Below, one piece after another: positions 1-9,999 of a stretch of 64,000 nt of DNA. The stretch covers positions 62,001-126,000 of the forward strand of contig DKMD01000013.1 of NCBI GenBank assembly GCA_002470465.1, read 5' to 3'. This DNA is from Pluralibacter sp. UBA7423. GTDB taxonomy: Bacteria > Pseudomonadota > Gammaproteobacteria > Enterobacterales > Enterobacteriaceae. The notes below the pieces were generated by a model. That model was given only the letters and a program-made list of their open reading frames with translations, was not told the DNA's origin and did no database searches. Numbering within the stretch: the stretch's first letter is position 1; each line of letters opens with the position of its first letter. The position numbers were made by a program, and so were the translations under genes.

Positions 1-588
1 AGTCCTCTGGATAATGCGTTGACCTCTTCAATTCTTAATTATGTGAATAAGGTCGCACCCAATATCCATTTAATATTTAAGTCCTGCTTAAATCAAAACA
101 CTGAACATCAGCTACGCTACCAGGAACTTGAGTTTGTCATCGGCTATGAAGAGTTCCGTCGCCCTGAATTTACCTGTCTTCCATTATTCCGCGATGAGAT
201 GGTGTTGGTTGCCAGTGCAAACCATCCACGATTGACGGGCCCAATGAAAGAAAGCGATATTTACCGGGAAGAGCACGCGGTGGTGTCTCTGGAGCGCTAT
301 GCTTCATTTAGTCAGCCCTGGTACGATACGCCAGAAAAACAGGCCAGCATTGCCTACCAGGGGATGGCATTAATCAGCGTACTGAATGTTGTGTCGCAAA
401 CCGATCTGGTAGCAATTGCTCCGCGCTGGCTGGTGGAAGAATTCACCGAAAAACTGAATATAAAAATGCTGCCGCTGCCAATGAAATTAAACAGCCGCAC
501 CTGTTTCCTTTCGTGGCATGAAGCGGCGGGGCGCGATAAAGGACACCAGTGGATGGAAGAGTTGCTGGTTTCTGTTTGCCGTCGTTAA
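1..588 (+). CDS. leuO: LeuO, LysR-family transcriptional regulator (3' part)
   Basis: The frame is open from the first base, so the gene enters from outside the window and only about 195 C-terminal residues are present. They form the effector-binding half of a LysR-type regulator; the N-terminal helix-turn-helix is missing. In E. coli LeuO is an H-NS antagonist lying between the leuABCD leader and ilvIH, and the same placement before ilvI here supports the name. An internal TTG at 19 is not the true start. The name rests on synteny and the C-terminal sequence. Confidence 0.88.
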   Translation, partial: SPLDNALTSSILNYVNKVAPNIHLIFKSCLNQNTEHQLRYQELEFVIGYEEFRRPEFTCLPLFRDEMVLVASANHPRLTGPMKESDIYREEHAVVSLERYASFSQPWYDTPEKQASIAYQGMALISVLNVVSQTDLVAIAPRWLVEEFTEKLNIKMLPLPMKLNSRTCFLSWHEAAGRDKGHQWMEELLVSVCRR

Positions 589-600
589 GTTTCCGAATGT

Positions 601-626
601 AAACCAGGTGCGCTTGCATCTGGTTT
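601..626 (+). terminator. Hairpin after leuO, possible terminator
   Basis: An 11-bp stem (601-611 with 616-626, one G-T pair, loop GCTT) begins 12 bases after the leuO stop. The right arm ends in TTT, but no real T run follows, so it may be a weak terminator or an mRNA 3'-end stabiliser. Confidence 0.45.
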
Positions 627-972
627 GTTCTGATGATCATCTGCATATCAATATTTTCTACTGATGTTTAATCAGCGAGTCGATGCGTCAGGGATCAAAA
701 ATGCATGATCGCCTGTGATGTCCCTTTTCTTTCGAATTTTTTTCATTCACTTTTCTTATTCCTGAAGTATTCCACTAATAAGCTTTCTGATGCCTCATTT
801 TTCTGCTGTCGGGTGCTTTCAGTGCCGCCCGGCTGCCGATTGCCTGCCTGATGACGAGCGGTTATGTTAAGGAAATGCTGTCATTCTGAAATCAACGGGG
901 CGCACATTCACCCTGTTGTATGACGATGCGGAAATGAGTTCCGCCGTCATTAACTAAGCCTGGAGGCAAACC
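627..972 (+). promoter_or_regulatory. leuO-ilvI intergenic region, probable Lrp-controlled ilvIH promoter zone
   Basis: No gene is seen here. The stretch 640-800 is AT-rich with phased A/T tracts, as in the E. coli ilvIH regulatory region, where several Lrp sites lie upstream of the promoter. I could not assign convincing -35 and -10 boxes. A strong stem-loop occupies 920-950 (arms ATGACG/CGTCAT outside and GCGGAA/TTCCGC inside), just upstream of the ilvI ribosome binding site GGAGG near 962-966. Lrp control is inferred from the E. coli homologue. Confidence 0.5.
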
Positions 973-2697
973 ATGGAGATGTTGTCTGGCGCCGAGATGG
1001 TCGTTCGATCGCTTATCGATCAGGGCGTAAAACAGGTATTCGGCTATCCCGGAGGCGCAGTTCTTGATATTTACGATGCGCTGCATACCGTGGGCGGAAT
1101 TGATCATGTGCTGGTTCGTCATGAACAGGCGGCCGTGCATATGGCCGATGGCTTGGCTCGCGCGACTGGCGAAGTGGGCGTCGTGCTGGTGACATCTGGC
1201 CCCGGTGCAACAAACGCCATTACCGGTATTGCTACCGCCTATATGGATTCTGTTCCTCTGGTCGTTCTCTCCGGCCAGGTCGCCACGTCGCTGATTGGTT
1301 ACGATGCTTTCCAGGAGTGCGATATGGTGGGCGTTTCCCGACCGGTGGTGAAGCATAGCTTTCTGGTGAAGCAGACTGAAGACATTCCCGGCGTACTGAA
1401 AAAAGCATTCTGGCTCGCCGCGAGCGGGCGCCCGGGCCCGGTAGTTGTCGACTTACCAAAAGATATTCTCAATCCGGCGAATAAGCTGCCTTACAGCTGG
1501 CCGGAATCGGTGAGTATGCGCTCCTACAACCCGACCACCACGGGCCATAAAGGGCAGATTAAGCGTGCTTTGCAAACGCTTGTCGCGGCGAAAAAACCGG
1601 TGGTGTACGTCGGCGGAGGGGCGATCAATAGCGCCTGCGAAGGTGAGCTGCGTACGTTAATTGAAAAACTGAATCTGCCCGTGGCTTCTTCTTTAATGGG
1701 GCTGGGTGCTTTCCCGGCAACGCATCGTCAGGCGCTTGGTATGCTGGGGATGCACGGCACCTATGAAGCCAATATGACGATGCATAACTCCGATGTGATC
1801 TTTGCCGTTGGCGTTCGTTTTGACGATCGCACAACAAACAATCTCGCCAAATACTGTCCGAACGCGACGGTGCTGCACATTGACATCGACCCGACTTCGA
1901 TTTCCAAAACGGTGGCGGCAGATGTACCGATTGTCGGCGATGCGCGAATGGTACTCGAGCAGATGCTTGAGTTGCTCGAACAGGAAACCGTGACTCAGCC
2001 ATTAGACGAGATCCGTGACTGGTGGCAGCAGATTGAACAATGGCGTGCACGTCAGTGCCTGAAGTATGACACCCAAAGCGAACACATCAAGCCGCAGGCG
2101 GTGATCGAGACTATCTGGAAGCTGACGAAAGGCGGAGCCTACGTGACTTCTGATGTCGGTCAGCACCAGATGTTTGCCGCCCTCTATTACCCGTTCGACA
2201 AACCTCGTCATTGGATCAACTCAGGTGGGCTGGGCACGATGGGGTTCGGCTTGCCTGCTGCGCTGGGGGTAAAAATGGCACTGCCGGACGAAACCGTCGT
2301 GTGTGTGACGGGCGACGGCAGCATTCAGATGAACATTCAGGAACTCTCAACCGCATTGCAGTACGAGCTGCCGGTGCTGGTGCTGAACCTTAACAACGGT
2401 TACCTCGGGATGGTGAAACAGTGGCAGGACATGATCTACTCTGGTCGCCATTCGCAATCTTATATGTCATCGCTGCCTGATTTCGTTCGTCTGGCAGAGG
2501 CTTACGGTCACGTGGGGATTCGCGTTAGCGATCCTGCGGAGCTTGAAGCGAAACTCGGCGAAGCGCTGGAGCAGGTGCGTAACAACCGTCTGGTGTTCGT
2601 GGATGTGATCGTTGACGGCAGCGAGCACGTCTATCCGATGCATATTCGTGGCGGCGGTATGGATGAAATGTGGCTGAGCAAAACGGAGAGAACCTGA
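973..2697 (+). CDS. ilvI: Acetolactate synthase III large (catalytic) subunit
   Basis: Catalytic subunit of AHAS III, which condenses two pyruvates to acetolactate, or pyruvate with 2-ketobutyrate, in valine, leucine and isoleucine synthesis. It is 574 residues, the E. coli length. The three ThDP-enzyme domains are visible: N-terminal Pyr domain with the catalytic Glu at residue 51 (in [11 protein letters not shown]), a central domain, and the C-terminal PP domain with the GDG...NN cofactor motif from residue 447. It starts at ATG behind GGAGG and is followed by ilvH after two bases, so the two subunits are made together. Confidence 0.98.
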   Translation: MEMLSGAEMVVRSLIDQGVKQVFGYPGGAVLDIYDALHTVGGIDHVLVRHEQAAVHMADGLARATGEVGVVLVTSGPGATNAITGIATAYMDSVPLVVLSGQVATSLIGYDAFQECDMVGVSRPVVKHSFLVKQTEDIPGVLKKAFWLAASGRPGPVVVDLPKDILNPANKLPYSWPESVSMRSYNPTTTGHKGQIKRALQTLVAAKKPVVYVGGGAINSACEGELRTLIEKLNLPVASSLMGLGAFPATHRQALGMLGMHGTYEANMTMHNSDVIFAVGVRFDDRTTNNLAKYCPNATVLHIDIDPTSISKTVAADVPIVGDARMVLEQMLELLEQETVTQPLDEIRDWWQQIEQWRARQCLKYDTQSEHIKPQAVIETIWKLTKGGAYVTSDVGQHQMFAALYYPFDKPRHWINSGGLGTMGFGLPAALGVKMALPDETVVCVTGDGSIQMNIQELSTALQYELPVLVLNLNNGYLGMVKQWQDMIYSGRHSQSYMSSLPDFVRLAEAYGHVGIRVSDPAELEAKLGEALEQVRNNRLVFVDVIVDGSEHVYPMHIRGGGMDEMWLSKTERT

Positions 2698-2699
2698 TT

Positions 2700-3191
2700 A
2701 TGCGCCGTATCTTATCAGTCCTGCTGGAGAATGAATCGGGCGCGCTTTCGCGCGTGATCGGGCTTTTCTCCCAGCGTGGATACAACATTGAAAGCCTTAC
2801 CGTCGCGCCTACCGACGATCCCACGCTTTCCCGCATGACGATCCAGACGGTCGGGGATGAGAAAGTGATCGAGCAGATCGAAAAACAGCTGCACAAGTTA
2901 GTGGATGTTTTACGCGTCAGCGAACTGGGGCAGGGTGCGCACGTTGAGCGCGAGATCATGCTGGTGAAAGTCCAGGCCAGCGGTTATGGACGTGAGGAAG
3001 TGAAGCGCAATACTGAAATCTTCCGCGGCCAGATTATTGACGTCACGCCGTCTATCTATACCGTTCAACTGGCAGGAACCAGCGATAAGCTCGACGCCTT
3101 CCTGGCTTCGTTGCGTGATGTTGCACGCATTGTTGAAGTAGCGCGCTCTGGCGTCGTCGGCCTGTCGCGCGGTGACAAAATTATGCGTTAA
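2700..3191 (+). CDS. ilvH: Acetolactate synthase III small (regulatory) subunit
   Basis: Regulatory subunit that activates IlvI and gives it valine feedback inhibition. The ATG at 2700 ([19 protein letters not shown]) gives 163 residues, the E. coli length; an in-frame ATG further upstream at 2670 lies inside ilvI and lacks support. The first 75 residues form an ACT domain that binds valine, followed by the C-terminal ACT-like domain that activates the catalytic subunit. The Shine-Dalgarno GGAGAG lies inside the end of ilvI, so translation is probably coupled. A terminator follows 24 bases downstream. Confidence 0.97.
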   Translation: MRRILSVLLENESGALSRVIGLFSQRGYNIESLTVAPTDDPTLSRMTIQTVGDEKVIEQIEKQLHKLVDVLRVSELGQGAHVEREIMLVKVQASGYGREEVKRNTEIFRGQIIDVTPSIYTVQLAGTSDKLDAFLASLRDVARIVEVARSGVVGLSRGDKIMR

Positions 3192-3215
3192 GCCTGGCTT
3201 TCATCCGAAAATTTC

Positions 3216-3245
3216 AGCCCGGCCTCAGACGTCGGGCTTTTTTTT
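3216..3245 (+). terminator. Rho-independent terminator of ilvIH
   Basis: Stem AGCCCG (3216-3221) with CGGGCT (3233-3238) followed by eight T residues (3238-3245), 25 bases after the ilvH stop. Confidence 0.88.
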
Positions 3246-3309
3246 GCGAATTCGTTGGTCAGTGCCGATAAAAGCGGTTGCCGCTGTACGCAATCTGCGT
3301 TTAGATGTT

Positions 3310-3325
3310 ATGGAATTTATTCCAT
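3310..3325. promoter_or_regulatory. Inverted repeat upstream of cra
   Basis: ATGGAAT-TT-ATTCCAT, a perfect 7-2-7 inverted repeat 46 bases before the cra start. It could be an operator or an mRNA structure; no protein is assigned. Confidence 0.3.
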
Positions 3326-3371
3326 GATTTAACAATGGTTATGGATCGTACATTTTAAGCAAGGGGTAATT

Positions 3372-4376
3372 GTGAAACTGGATGAAATCGCCAGGCTTGC
3401 CGGCGTGTCACGCACCACGGCGAGCTATGTGATCAATGGAAAAGCGAAACAGTATCGCGTCAGCGATAAAACGGTCGAAAAGGTCATGGCCGTTGTACGT
3501 GAGCATAACTATCATCCGAACGCGGTCGCGGCGGGCTTGCGTGCGGGGCGAACCCGCTCCATCGGCCTCGTTATTCCCGATCTCGAAAACACCAGTTACA
3601 CCCGCATTGCTAACTATCTTGAGCGTCAGGCGCGCCAGCGTGGTTATCAGCTGCTGATTGCCTGCTCTGAAGATCAGCCTGATAACGAAATGCGCTGCAT
3701 TGAGCACCTTTTGCAGCGCCAGGTGGATGCCATCATCGTATCCACCTCGCTGCCGCCAGAACATCCTTTCTACCAGCGATGGGCTAACGATTCTTTTCCA
3801 ATCGTTGCGCTCGATCGTGCTCTGGATCGTGAACATTTCACCAGCGTTGTGGGTGCCGACCAGGAAGATGCGGAAGCGCTGGCTGCTGAATTGCGTAAAT
3901 TCCCGGCCGATACGGTGCTCTATCTCGGTGCGTTGCCTGAGCTATCGGTTAGCTTCCTGCGTGAACAGGGTTTTCGCAGTGCCTGGAAGGACGATCCGCG
4001 GGAAGTGAATTTCCTTTATGCCAACAGCTATGAGCGGGAAGCCGCCGCCCAGCTGTTTGAAAAATGGCTGGAAACTCACACAATGCCACAGGCGCTGTTT
4101 ACCACTTCCTTTGCCCTTCTTCAGGGCGTGATGGACGTGACGTTACGTCGTGAAGGTAAGCTGCCTTCAGAACTGGCGATAGCGACCTTTGGCGATCATG
4201 AATTACTCGATTTCCTTCAGTGCCCGGTGCTGGCAGTGGCTCAGCGTCATCGTGACGTTGCCGAGCGAGTGCTGGAGATCGTGCTGGCAAGCCTCGACGA
4301 ACCGCGTAAACCAAAACCAGGTCTGAGCCGTATCCGTCGTAACCTCTATCGCCGCGGTAGCCTGAGCCGCCGCTAA
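3372..4376 (+). CDS. cra: Cra (FruR), catabolite repressor/activator
   Basis: LacI/GalR-family global regulator of carbon flow that activates gluconeogenic genes and represses glycolytic and fructose genes; fructose 1-phosphate releases it from DNA. It is 334 residues starting at GTG behind AAGGGG, as in E. coli. Residues 1-21 form the helix-turn-helix ([20 protein letters not shown]) followed by the hinge helix; residues from about 60 form the sugar-binding core. It sits alone between ilvIH and mraZ with its own terminator. Targets in this window could include pdhR-aceEF, but no Cra box was verified. Confidence 0.97.
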   Translation: MKLDEIARLAGVSRTTASYVINGKAKQYRVSDKTVEKVMAVVREHNYHPNAVAAGLRAGRTRSIGLVIPDLENTSYTRIANYLERQARQRGYQLLIACSEDQPDNEMRCIEHLLQRQVDAIIVSTSLPPEHPFYQRWANDSFPIVALDRALDREHFTSVVGADQEDAEALAAELRKFPADTVLYLGALPELSVSFLREQGFRSAWKDDPREVNFLYANSYEREAAAQLFEKWLETHTMPQALFTTSFALLQGVMDVTLRREGKLPSELAIATFGDHELLDFLQCPVLAVAQRHRDVAERVLEIVLASLDEPRKPKPGLSRIRRNLYRRGSLSRR

Positions 4377-4384
4377 TCATCCAG

Positions 4385-4420
4385 CGGAAAGGACAATGTT
4401 CACGATTGCCTTTCCGTTTT
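4385..4420 (+). terminator. Terminator after cra
   Basis: Stem CGGAAAGG (4385-4392) with CCTTTCCG (4409-4416), extended inward by CAAT/ATTG past a one-base bulge, then TTTT. It lies 9 bases after the cra stop. Confidence 0.7.
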
Positions 4421-4898
4421 ACCTGACGTGATTAAGCGAAAATCCTTATTCAGACAATTCCTTAAAATTCTTAAGTTAACTATTATTTACCCTTTTATAT
4501 GCAAGGCCGCGATATTAACTTAGGTTTATGGAAAGTAAAGAACGGCTATTTTTGAATTGTTTTGTTACATTCAGGCGCGCTTTTGCAGAATTAACAGTCA
4601 CTTCATTCACAATCTCGCATTTCCTCACGTACTGGCGGCCGCAGAGCGGCATAAACAGTTCCGGCAAGGGCTATTAACGCGTTAAAGAATGTCCTAAAAT
4701 GCCGCGCACGTCGCAAACTGACACTTTATATTTTCACCTTTGTGAAATTGGGTTGCTCAAAAACGTTACGAAGGTGTTGGTTTTTTTCTTGCCACTATTC
4801 ATGACGTTATTTTGCCTCGTTCGTTGGACAGAAATTAAACAGGGCGAATATTGGTGCGTTATATAGAGTTTTCGGACTCAAAGAGCACCAGTGCTGGC
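4421..4898. other. Long cra-mraZ intergenic region without a recognised gene
   Basis: About 480 bp of AT-rich DNA between the cra terminator and the mra promoter. I see no open frame with a ribosome binding site. It contains a 12-bp perfect palindrome TTAACGCGTTAA (4675-4686) and several A/T tracts. In E. coli this gap is also long and mostly uncharacterised. Confidence 0.5.
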
Positions 4899-4928
4899 TT
4901 GACAAGCTTTTCCTCCGCTCCGTAAACT
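4899..4928 (+). promoter_or_regulatory. Pmra, the main dcw cluster promoter
   Basis: A -35 box TTGACA (4899-4904) is followed after 18 bases by a TAAACT -10 box (4923-4928). Transcription would start near 4935-4942, close to the distance from mraZ known for E. coli Pmra. This promoter drives mraZ and much of the downstream division and wall genes. Confidence 0.8.
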
Positions 4929-4936
4929 CCTTTAGG

Positions 4937-4970
4937 TGGGAATTTGTGGGTGAAAGTGGAGAAAAGGGGT
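4937..4970 (+). promoter_or_regulatory. MraZ operator: direct TGGG repeats at 10-bp spacing
   Basis: TGGG at 4937 and 4947, TGGA at 4957 and GGGT at 4967 recur every 10 bp, one helical turn, between the -10 box and the mraZ start. E. coli MraZ binds TGGGN repeats separated by 5 bases in this promoter and represses its own operon, so this is the autoregulatory site. Confidence 0.82.
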
Positions 4971-4979
4971 GAGGCTGGC

Positions 4980-5438
4980 ATGTTCCGTGGAGCTACGTTA
5001 GTCAATCTCGACAGCAAAGGGCGCCTGGCCGTCCCAACCCGCTACCGGGATTTGCTGCTTGAGAACGCTGCTGGTCAATTGGTGTGCACCATTGACATCC
5101 ATCACCCATGCCTGCTGCTTTACCCGCTGCCCGAATGGGAAATCATCGAGCAAAAATTGTCGCGACTGTCGAGCATGAATCCCGCGGAACGCCGCGTACA
5201 GCGTCTGCTGTTGGGACATGCCAGCGAATGTCAAATGGACAACGCCGGTCGTTTGCTGATTGCGCCGGTTTTACGGCAACACGCCGGACTGACCAAAGAA
5301 GTGATGCTGGTCGGACAGTTCAACAAGTTTGAACTGTGGGATGAAACGACCTGGTATCAACGGGTCAAGGAAGATATCGACGCTGAGCAGTCCGCCTCCG
5401 GAGAGCTGTCGGAGCGGTTGCAGGACTTGTCCTTATAA
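4980..5438 (+). CDS. mraZ: MraZ, transcriptional repressor of the dcw cluster
   Basis: AbrB-like DNA-binding protein of 152 residues with two SpoVT/AbrB half-domains, each carrying the DxxGRL signature (DSKGRLAVP near residue 10 and [10 protein letters not shown] near residue 88). It assembles into rings and represses its own promoter through the repeats just upstream. The ATG at 4980 gives the E. coli length and has GGGGTGAGG before it; an upstream in-frame ATG at 4944 lies inside the operator repeats and is rejected. rsmH starts two bases after its stop. Confidence 0.96.
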   Translation: MFRGATLVNLDSKGRLAVPTRYRDLLLENAAGQLVCTIDIHHPCLLLYPLPEWEIIEQKLSRLSSMNPAERRVQRLLLGHASECQMDNAGRLLIAPVLRQHAGLTKEVMLVGQFNKFELWDETTWYQRVKEDIDAEQSASGELSERLQDLSL

Positions 5439-5439
5439 G

Positions 5440-6381
5440 ATGATGGAAAATTTCAAACATACAACGGTACTGCTGGATGAGGCGGTCAACGGCCTGAATA
5501 TTCGTCCAGACGGTATCTACATCGACGGCACTTTTGGCCGCGGTGGCCACTCACGCCTGATCCTTTCGCAACTGGGTGCAAAAGGGCAACTGCTGGCTAT
5601 CGACCGTGATCCGGAAGCGATTGCTGTGGCGAACGCCATCGATGATCCTCGCTTTTCCATTGTACATGGACCTTTTTCAGCGCTGGGCGACTATGTTGCC
5701 GAGCGTAATCTCATTGGCAAGATCGACGGTATTCTGCTCGATCTTGGTGTCTCTTCACCGCAGCTTGACGATGCAGAACGCGGCTTCTCCTTTATGCGTG
5801 ACGGGCCGCTGGATATGCGCATGGATCCTACTCGTGGTCAGTCTGCAGCCGAATGGCTCCTGAACGCGGAAGAAGCCGATATCGCCTGGGTCATTAAGAC
5901 CTTTGGCGAGGAGCGTTTTGGCAAGCGTATTGCGCGCGCCATCGTTGAGCGTAATCGCGTCGAGCCAATGACCCGCACCAAAGAGCTGGCGCAGGTTATT
6001 GCCGCGGCGATGCCGGTGAAGGACAAATTCAAACATCCTGCGACCCGTACTTTCCAGGCGGTGCGCATCTGGGTGAACAGTGAACTTGAGGAGATAGAGC
6101 AGGCGCTAAAAAGCTCGCTCGACGTGCTTGCCCCGGGTGGGCGGCTCTCCATCATCAGTTTCCACTCGCTGGAAGACCGCATTGTGAAACGCTTTATGCG
6201 CGAGCAAAGCCGCGGTCCGCAGGTTCCGGCCGGATTACCGATGACCGAAGAGCAACTCAGGAAACTGGGTGGCCGTCAGCTGCGGGCATTAGGCAAGTTG
6301 ATGCCGGGCGAAGAAGAGGTGGCAGAGAATCCACGTGCCCGTAGTTCAGTGCTGCGTATTGCAGAAAGGACGAACGCATGA
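5440..6381 (+). CDS. rsmH: RsmH (MraW), 16S rRNA m4C1402 methyltransferase
   Basis: SAM-dependent enzyme that adds the N4-methyl group to C1402 in the decoding site of 16S rRNA. It is 313 residues from ATG ATG at 5440, as in E. coli; in-frame sequence further upstream belongs to mraZ. The SAM-binding loop (GTFGRGGHS near residue 33), the [13 protein letters not shown] segment and the C-terminal FHSLEDR motif are all present. The last base triplet overlaps the ftsL start (ATGA). Confidence 0.97.
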   Translation: MMENFKHTTVLLDEAVNGLNIRPDGIYIDGTFGRGGHSRLILSQLGAKGQLLAIDRDPEAIAVANAIDDPRFSIVHGPFSALGDYVAERNLIGKIDGILLDLGVSSPQLDDAERGFSFMRDGPLDMRMDPTRGQSAAEWLLNAEEADIAWVIKTFGEERFGKRIARAIVERNRVEPMTRTKELAQVIAAAMPVKDKFKHPATRTFQAVRIWVNSELEEIEQALKSSLDVLAPGGRLSIISFHSLEDRIVKRFMREQSRGPQVPAGLPMTEEQLRKLGGRQLRALGKLMPGEEEVAENPRARSSVLRIAERTNA

Positions 6382-6743
6382 TCGGCAGAGTGACAGAAGC
6401 CTTAAGCAAAGTTAAAGGGTCGTTAGGAAGCAACGAGCGCCATGCCTTGCCTGGCGTGATCGGCGACGACCTTTTGCGGTTTGGGAAGCTGCCACTCTGC
6501 TTGTTCATTTGCATCATTTTGTCGGCCGTCACGGTTGTCACCACGGCGCACCATACGCGCCTGTTAACTGCCCAGCGTGAACAGCTGGTGCTGGAACGTG
6601 ATGCTCTGGATATCGAGTGGCGTAACCTGATCCTTGAAGAGAATGCGCTCGGCGATCATAGCCGGGTTGAGCGGATCGCGACGGAGAAGCTGCAAATGCA
6701 GCATGTCGATCCTTCCCAGGAAAACATCGTTGTTCAAAAATAA
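6378..6743 (+). CDS. ftsL: FtsL, divisome membrane protein
   Basis: Bitopic inner-membrane protein of 121 residues, the E. coli length: a short cytoplasmic tail, one membrane segment at about residues 37-57, and a periplasmic leucine-zipper coiled coil from residue 60 onward. It forms the FtsQLB complex that activates FtsWI at the septum. ATGA overlap with rsmH and a 15-base gap to ftsI place it firmly in the operon. Confidence 0.97.
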   Translation: MIGRVTEALSKVKGSLGSNERHALPGVIGDDLLRFGKLPLCLFICIILSAVTVVTTAHHTRLLTAQREQLVLERDALDIEWRNLILEENALGDHSRVERIATEKLQMQHVDPSQENIVVQK

Positions 6744-6758
6744 GGATTATCGCGACGC

Positions 6759-8525
6759 ATGAAAGCAGCGGCAAAGACGCTTAAACCAAAACGTCAGGAA
6801 GGTCAGGCCAACTTTATCAGTTGGCGTTTTGCGTTGCTCTGCGGTTGCATTCTGCTGGCCCTCGCATTCCTGCTGGGCCGCGTGGCCTGGCTTCAAATCA
6901 TCAACCCGGACATGCTGGTACGCCAGGGTGACATGCGCTCCCTGCGCGTGCAGGAAGTGTCTACCTCCCGCGGCATGATTACCGACCGCTCCGGTCGTCC
7001 TCTGGCGGTGAGCGTGCCGGTGAAAGCCATCTGGGCCGATCCGAAAGAGCTCCATGATGCCGGCGGCGTCAGCATCGATAACCGCTGGAAGGCGCTGGCC
7101 GATGCGCTGAATATGCCGCTCGATCAGCTCGCCTCGCGCATTAACACCAACCCGAGAATGCGCTTTATTTACCTGGCTCGTCAGGTCAACCCCGATCTGG
7201 CCGATTACATCAAAAAGCTCAAACTGCCGGGTATTTATCTGCGTGAAGAGTCGCGTCGTTACTACCCATCCGGGGAAGTGACCGCTCACCTCATTGGCTT
7301 CACTAACGTTGACAGCCAGGGGATTGAAGGCGTTGAAAAGAGCTTCGACAAATGGCTGACTGGCCAGCCGGGCGAGCGCATCGTGCGTAAAGACCGCTAT
7401 GGTCGCGTGATCGAGGATATCTCCTCCACGGACAGCCAGGCGGCTCACAACCTGGCGTTGAGCATCGACGAACGTTTACAGGCGCTGGTTTACCGCGAGC
7501 TGAACAACGCCGTGGCGTTTAACAAGGCGGAATCGGGCAGTGCGGTGCTGGTGGATGTCAGCACAGGCGAAGTGCTGGCGATGGCCAATAGCCCGTCCTA
7601 CAACCCGAACAACTTTACCGGCACGGCGAAAGACGCGATGCGCAACCGCGCGATCACGGACGTCTTCGAACCGGGCTCGACGGTGAAACCAATGGTGGTG
7701 ATGACGGCGCTGCAGCGCGGCATCGTCAATGAAAACACCGTCCTTAACACCATTCCATATCGAATTAACGGCCACGAAATCAAAGACGTGGCGCGCTACA
7801 GCGAATTAACCCTGACCGGGGTACTACAGAAGTCGAGTAACGTCGGTGTCTCCAAGCTGGCGTTAGCGATGCCGTCCTCAGCGTTAGTAGATACTTACTC
7901 ACGTTTTGGGCTGGGAAAGGCGACCAATTTGGGGTTGGTCGGAGAACGCAGTGGCTTATATCCTCAAAAACAACGGTGGTCTGACATAGAGAGGGCCACC
8001 TTCTCTTTCGGCTACGGGCTAATGGTAACGCCGTTACAGTTAGCGCGAGTCTACGCCACGATTGGCAGCTATGGGGTTTATCGCCCGCTGTCAATCACTA
8101 AAGTGGATCCTCCGGTTCCGGGTGAACGTATCTTCCCGGAATCAATCGTTCGTACCGTCGTGCACATGATGGAAAGCGTGGCGCTGCCCGGCGGCGGCGG
8201 CGTGAAGGCGGCCATTAAAGGCTATCGCATCGCCATCAAAACCGGTACGGCAAAGAAAGTGGGTCCGGACGGCAAATATATCAATAAATACATTGCTTAC
8301 ACCGCGGGCGTTGCGCCAGCCAGCCAGCCGCGCTTTGCGCTGGTGGTGGTGATTAACGATCCGCAGGCAGGTAAATATTACGGCGGTGCCGTTTCCGCGC
8401 CGGTCTTCGGGGCCATCATGGGCGGCGTTCTGCGCACCATGAACATCGAGCCGGATGCGCTGGCAACGGGCGATAAAAGTGAATTTGTGACTAATCAAGG
8501 CGAGGGATCAGGTGGCAGATCGTAA
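6759..8525 (+). CDS. ftsI: FtsI (PBP3), septal peptidoglycan transpeptidase
   Basis: Division-specific penicillin-binding protein of 588 residues, the E. coli length. It has one N-terminal membrane anchor (about 22-42), a class B pedestal domain starting near [13 protein letters not shown], and a transpeptidase domain with Ser307 in STVK, the SSN motif near 358-360 and KTG near 494. It crosslinks septal peptidoglycan with FtsW and is the target of aztreonam and related beta-lactams. I see no insertion near the catalytic motifs. The end overlaps murE by 14 bases. Confidence 0.98.
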   Translation: MKAAAKTLKPKRQEGQANFISWRFALLCGCILLALAFLLGRVAWLQIINPDMLVRQGDMRSLRVQEVSTSRGMITDRSGRPLAVSVPVKAIWADPKELHDAGGVSIDNRWKALADALNMPLDQLASRINTNPRMRFIYLARQVNPDLADYIKKLKLPGIYLREESRRYYPSGEVTAHLIGFTNVDSQGIEGVEKSFDKWLTGQPGERIVRKDRYGRVIEDISSTDSQAAHNLALSIDERLQALVYRELNNAVAFNKAESGSAVLVDVSTGEVLAMANSPSYNPNNFTGTAKDAMRNRAITDVFEPGSTVKPMVVMTALQRGIVNENTVLNTIPYRINGHEIKDVARYSELTLTGVLQKSSNVGVSKLALAMPSSALVDTYSRFGLGKATNLGLVGERSGLYPQKQRWSDIERATFSFGYGLMVTPLQLARVYATIGSYGVYRPLSITKVDPPVPGERIFPESIVRTVVHMMESVALPGGGGVKAAIKGYRIAIKTGTAKKVGPDGKYINKYIAYTAGVAPASQPRFALVVVINDPQAGKYYGGAVSAPVFGAIMGGVLRTMNIEPDALATGDKSEFVTNQGEGSGGRS

Positions 8526-9999
8526 TTTGCGCGACCTTCTTGCTCCGTGGGTGCCAAACGCACCGGAGCGGGCACTGCGAGAGATGACACTCGACAGCCG
8601 TGTGGCGGCGTCGGGCGATCTTTTCGTGGCTGTCTCAGGTCATCAGGCGGACGGGCGTCGATATATCCCGCAGGCGATAGCGCAAGGTGTGGCTGCCATT
8701 ATTGCTGAAGCAAAAGATGAAGCTGCGGACGGTGAAATCCGTGAAATGCACGGTGTGCCGGTCATCTATCTTAGCCAGCTTAACGAACGTTTATCCGCAC
8801 TGGCGGGGCGTTTTTACAACCAGCCTTCAGAACAACTGCGCCTGGTCGGCGTGACCGGGACGAACGGCAAAACTACCACGACTCAGTTGCTGGCGCAGTG
8901 GGCGCAGCTGCTGGGCGAAACCAGCGCAGTGATGGGCACGGTGGGCAATGGCCTGCTCGGTAAAGTGACGCCAACTGAAAATACCACCGGTTCTGCGGTC
9001 GATGTTCAGCACGTGCTGAATGGCCTGGCAGAGCAGGGTGCGACCTTCGCGGCAATGGAAGTGTCTTCCCATGGCCTGGTTCAGCACCGCGTAGCGGCGC
9101 TGAAGTTTGTCGCGTCCGTGTTTACTAACCTCAGTCGCGATCACCTTGATTATCATGGTGATATGGAGCATTACGAAGCTGCCAAATGGATGCTCTATTC
9201 CACGCACCACTTTGGTCAGGCGATCGTCAACGCCGACGATGAAGTGGGCCGTCGCTGGCTGACAAAACTGCCGGATGCCGTGGCGGTGTCGATGGAAGAC
9301 CATATTAACCCGAACTGCCACGGTCGCTGGTTGAAAGCGACTACCGTGAAGTATCACGACAGCGGGGCGACAATCCAGTTCGACTCCAGCTGGGGCCAGG
9401 GGAAAATCGAAAGCCGCCTGATGGGCGCGTTCAACGTCAGCAATTTGCTGCTGGCGCTGGCAACGCTTCTGGCTCTTGATTATCCGCTGGCCGATCTGCT
9501 GAAAACCTCAGCTAGCCTTCAGCCCGTTTGCGGCCGAATGGAAGTGTTCTCTGCGCCGGGTAAACCGACGGTGGTGGTCGATTATGCCCACACGCCGGAT
9601 GCGCTGGAAAAAGCGCTGGAAGCGGCCCGTCTGCACTGTGCAGGTAAACTGTGGTGCGTCTTTGGCTGCGGCGGTGACCGTGATAAAGGTAAACGTCCGC
9701 TGATGGGCGTCATCGCCGAGCAGTTCGCGGATATCGCCATTGTCACGGACGATAACCCGCGCACCGAAGAGCCTCGCGCCATCATCGACGACATTCTGGC
9801 CGGTATGCTCGATGCAGGTCGCGCCAAAGTGATGGAAGGTCGCGCCGAAGCGGTGACGGCGGCCATCATGCAGGCAAAAGAGAACGATGTGGTGCTGCTG
9901 GCCGGTAAAGGCCACGAAGATTATCAAATCGTTGGCAACCGCCGTCTCGATTACTCCGACCGCGTCACCGCGGCTCGCCTGCTGGGGGTGATCGCATGA
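8512..9999 (+). CDS. murE: MurE, UDP-MurNAc-tripeptide synthetase (meso-DAP adding)
   Basis: Cytoplasmic ATP-dependent ligase adding meso-diaminopimelate to UDP-MurNAc-L-Ala-D-Glu. It is 495 residues, as in E. coli. It starts at GTG within the ftsI end, behind GAGGGA. The P-loop GTNGKTTTT is near residue 115, and the DNPR motif near residue 415 marks specificity for meso-DAP over lysine, fitting a Gram-negative. It overlaps murF by ATGA. Confidence 0.98.
   Translation: MADRNLRDLLAPWVPNAPERALREMTLDSRVAASGDLFVAVSGHQADGRRYIPQAIAQGVAAIIAEAKDEAADGEIREMHGVPVIYLSQLNERLSALAGRFYNQPSEQLRLVGVTGTNGKTTTTQLLAQWAQLLGETSAVMGTVGNGLLGKVTPTENTTGSAVDVQHVLNGLAEQGATFAAMEVSSHGLVQHRVAALKFVASVFTNLSRDHLDYHGDMEHYEAAKWMLYSTHHFGQAIVNADDEVGRRWLTKLPDAVAVSMEDHINPNCHGRWLKATTVKYHDSGATIQFDSSWGQGKIESRLMGAFNVSNLLLALATLLALDYPLADLLKTSASLQPVCGRMEVFSAPGKPTVVVDYAHTPDALEKALEAARLHCAGKLWCVFGCGGDRDKGKRPLMGVIAEQFADIAIVTDDNPRTEEPRAIIDDILAGMLDAGRAKVMEGRAEAVTAAIMQAKENDVVLLAGKGHEDYQIVGNRRLDYSDRVTAARLLGVIA

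Noticed and set aside
3305..3358. A 17-codon frame upstream of cra ([17 protein letters not shown]), possible leader peptide
   Set aside because: A leader ORF (fruL) is described before E. coli cra, but this frame has no Shine-Dalgarno sequence and I could not match it to that peptide.
4675..4686. TTAACGCGTTAA palindrome upstream of mraZ as an operator
   Set aside because: A 12-bp AT-rich palindrome can arise by chance and no adjacent promoter or regulator supports it.
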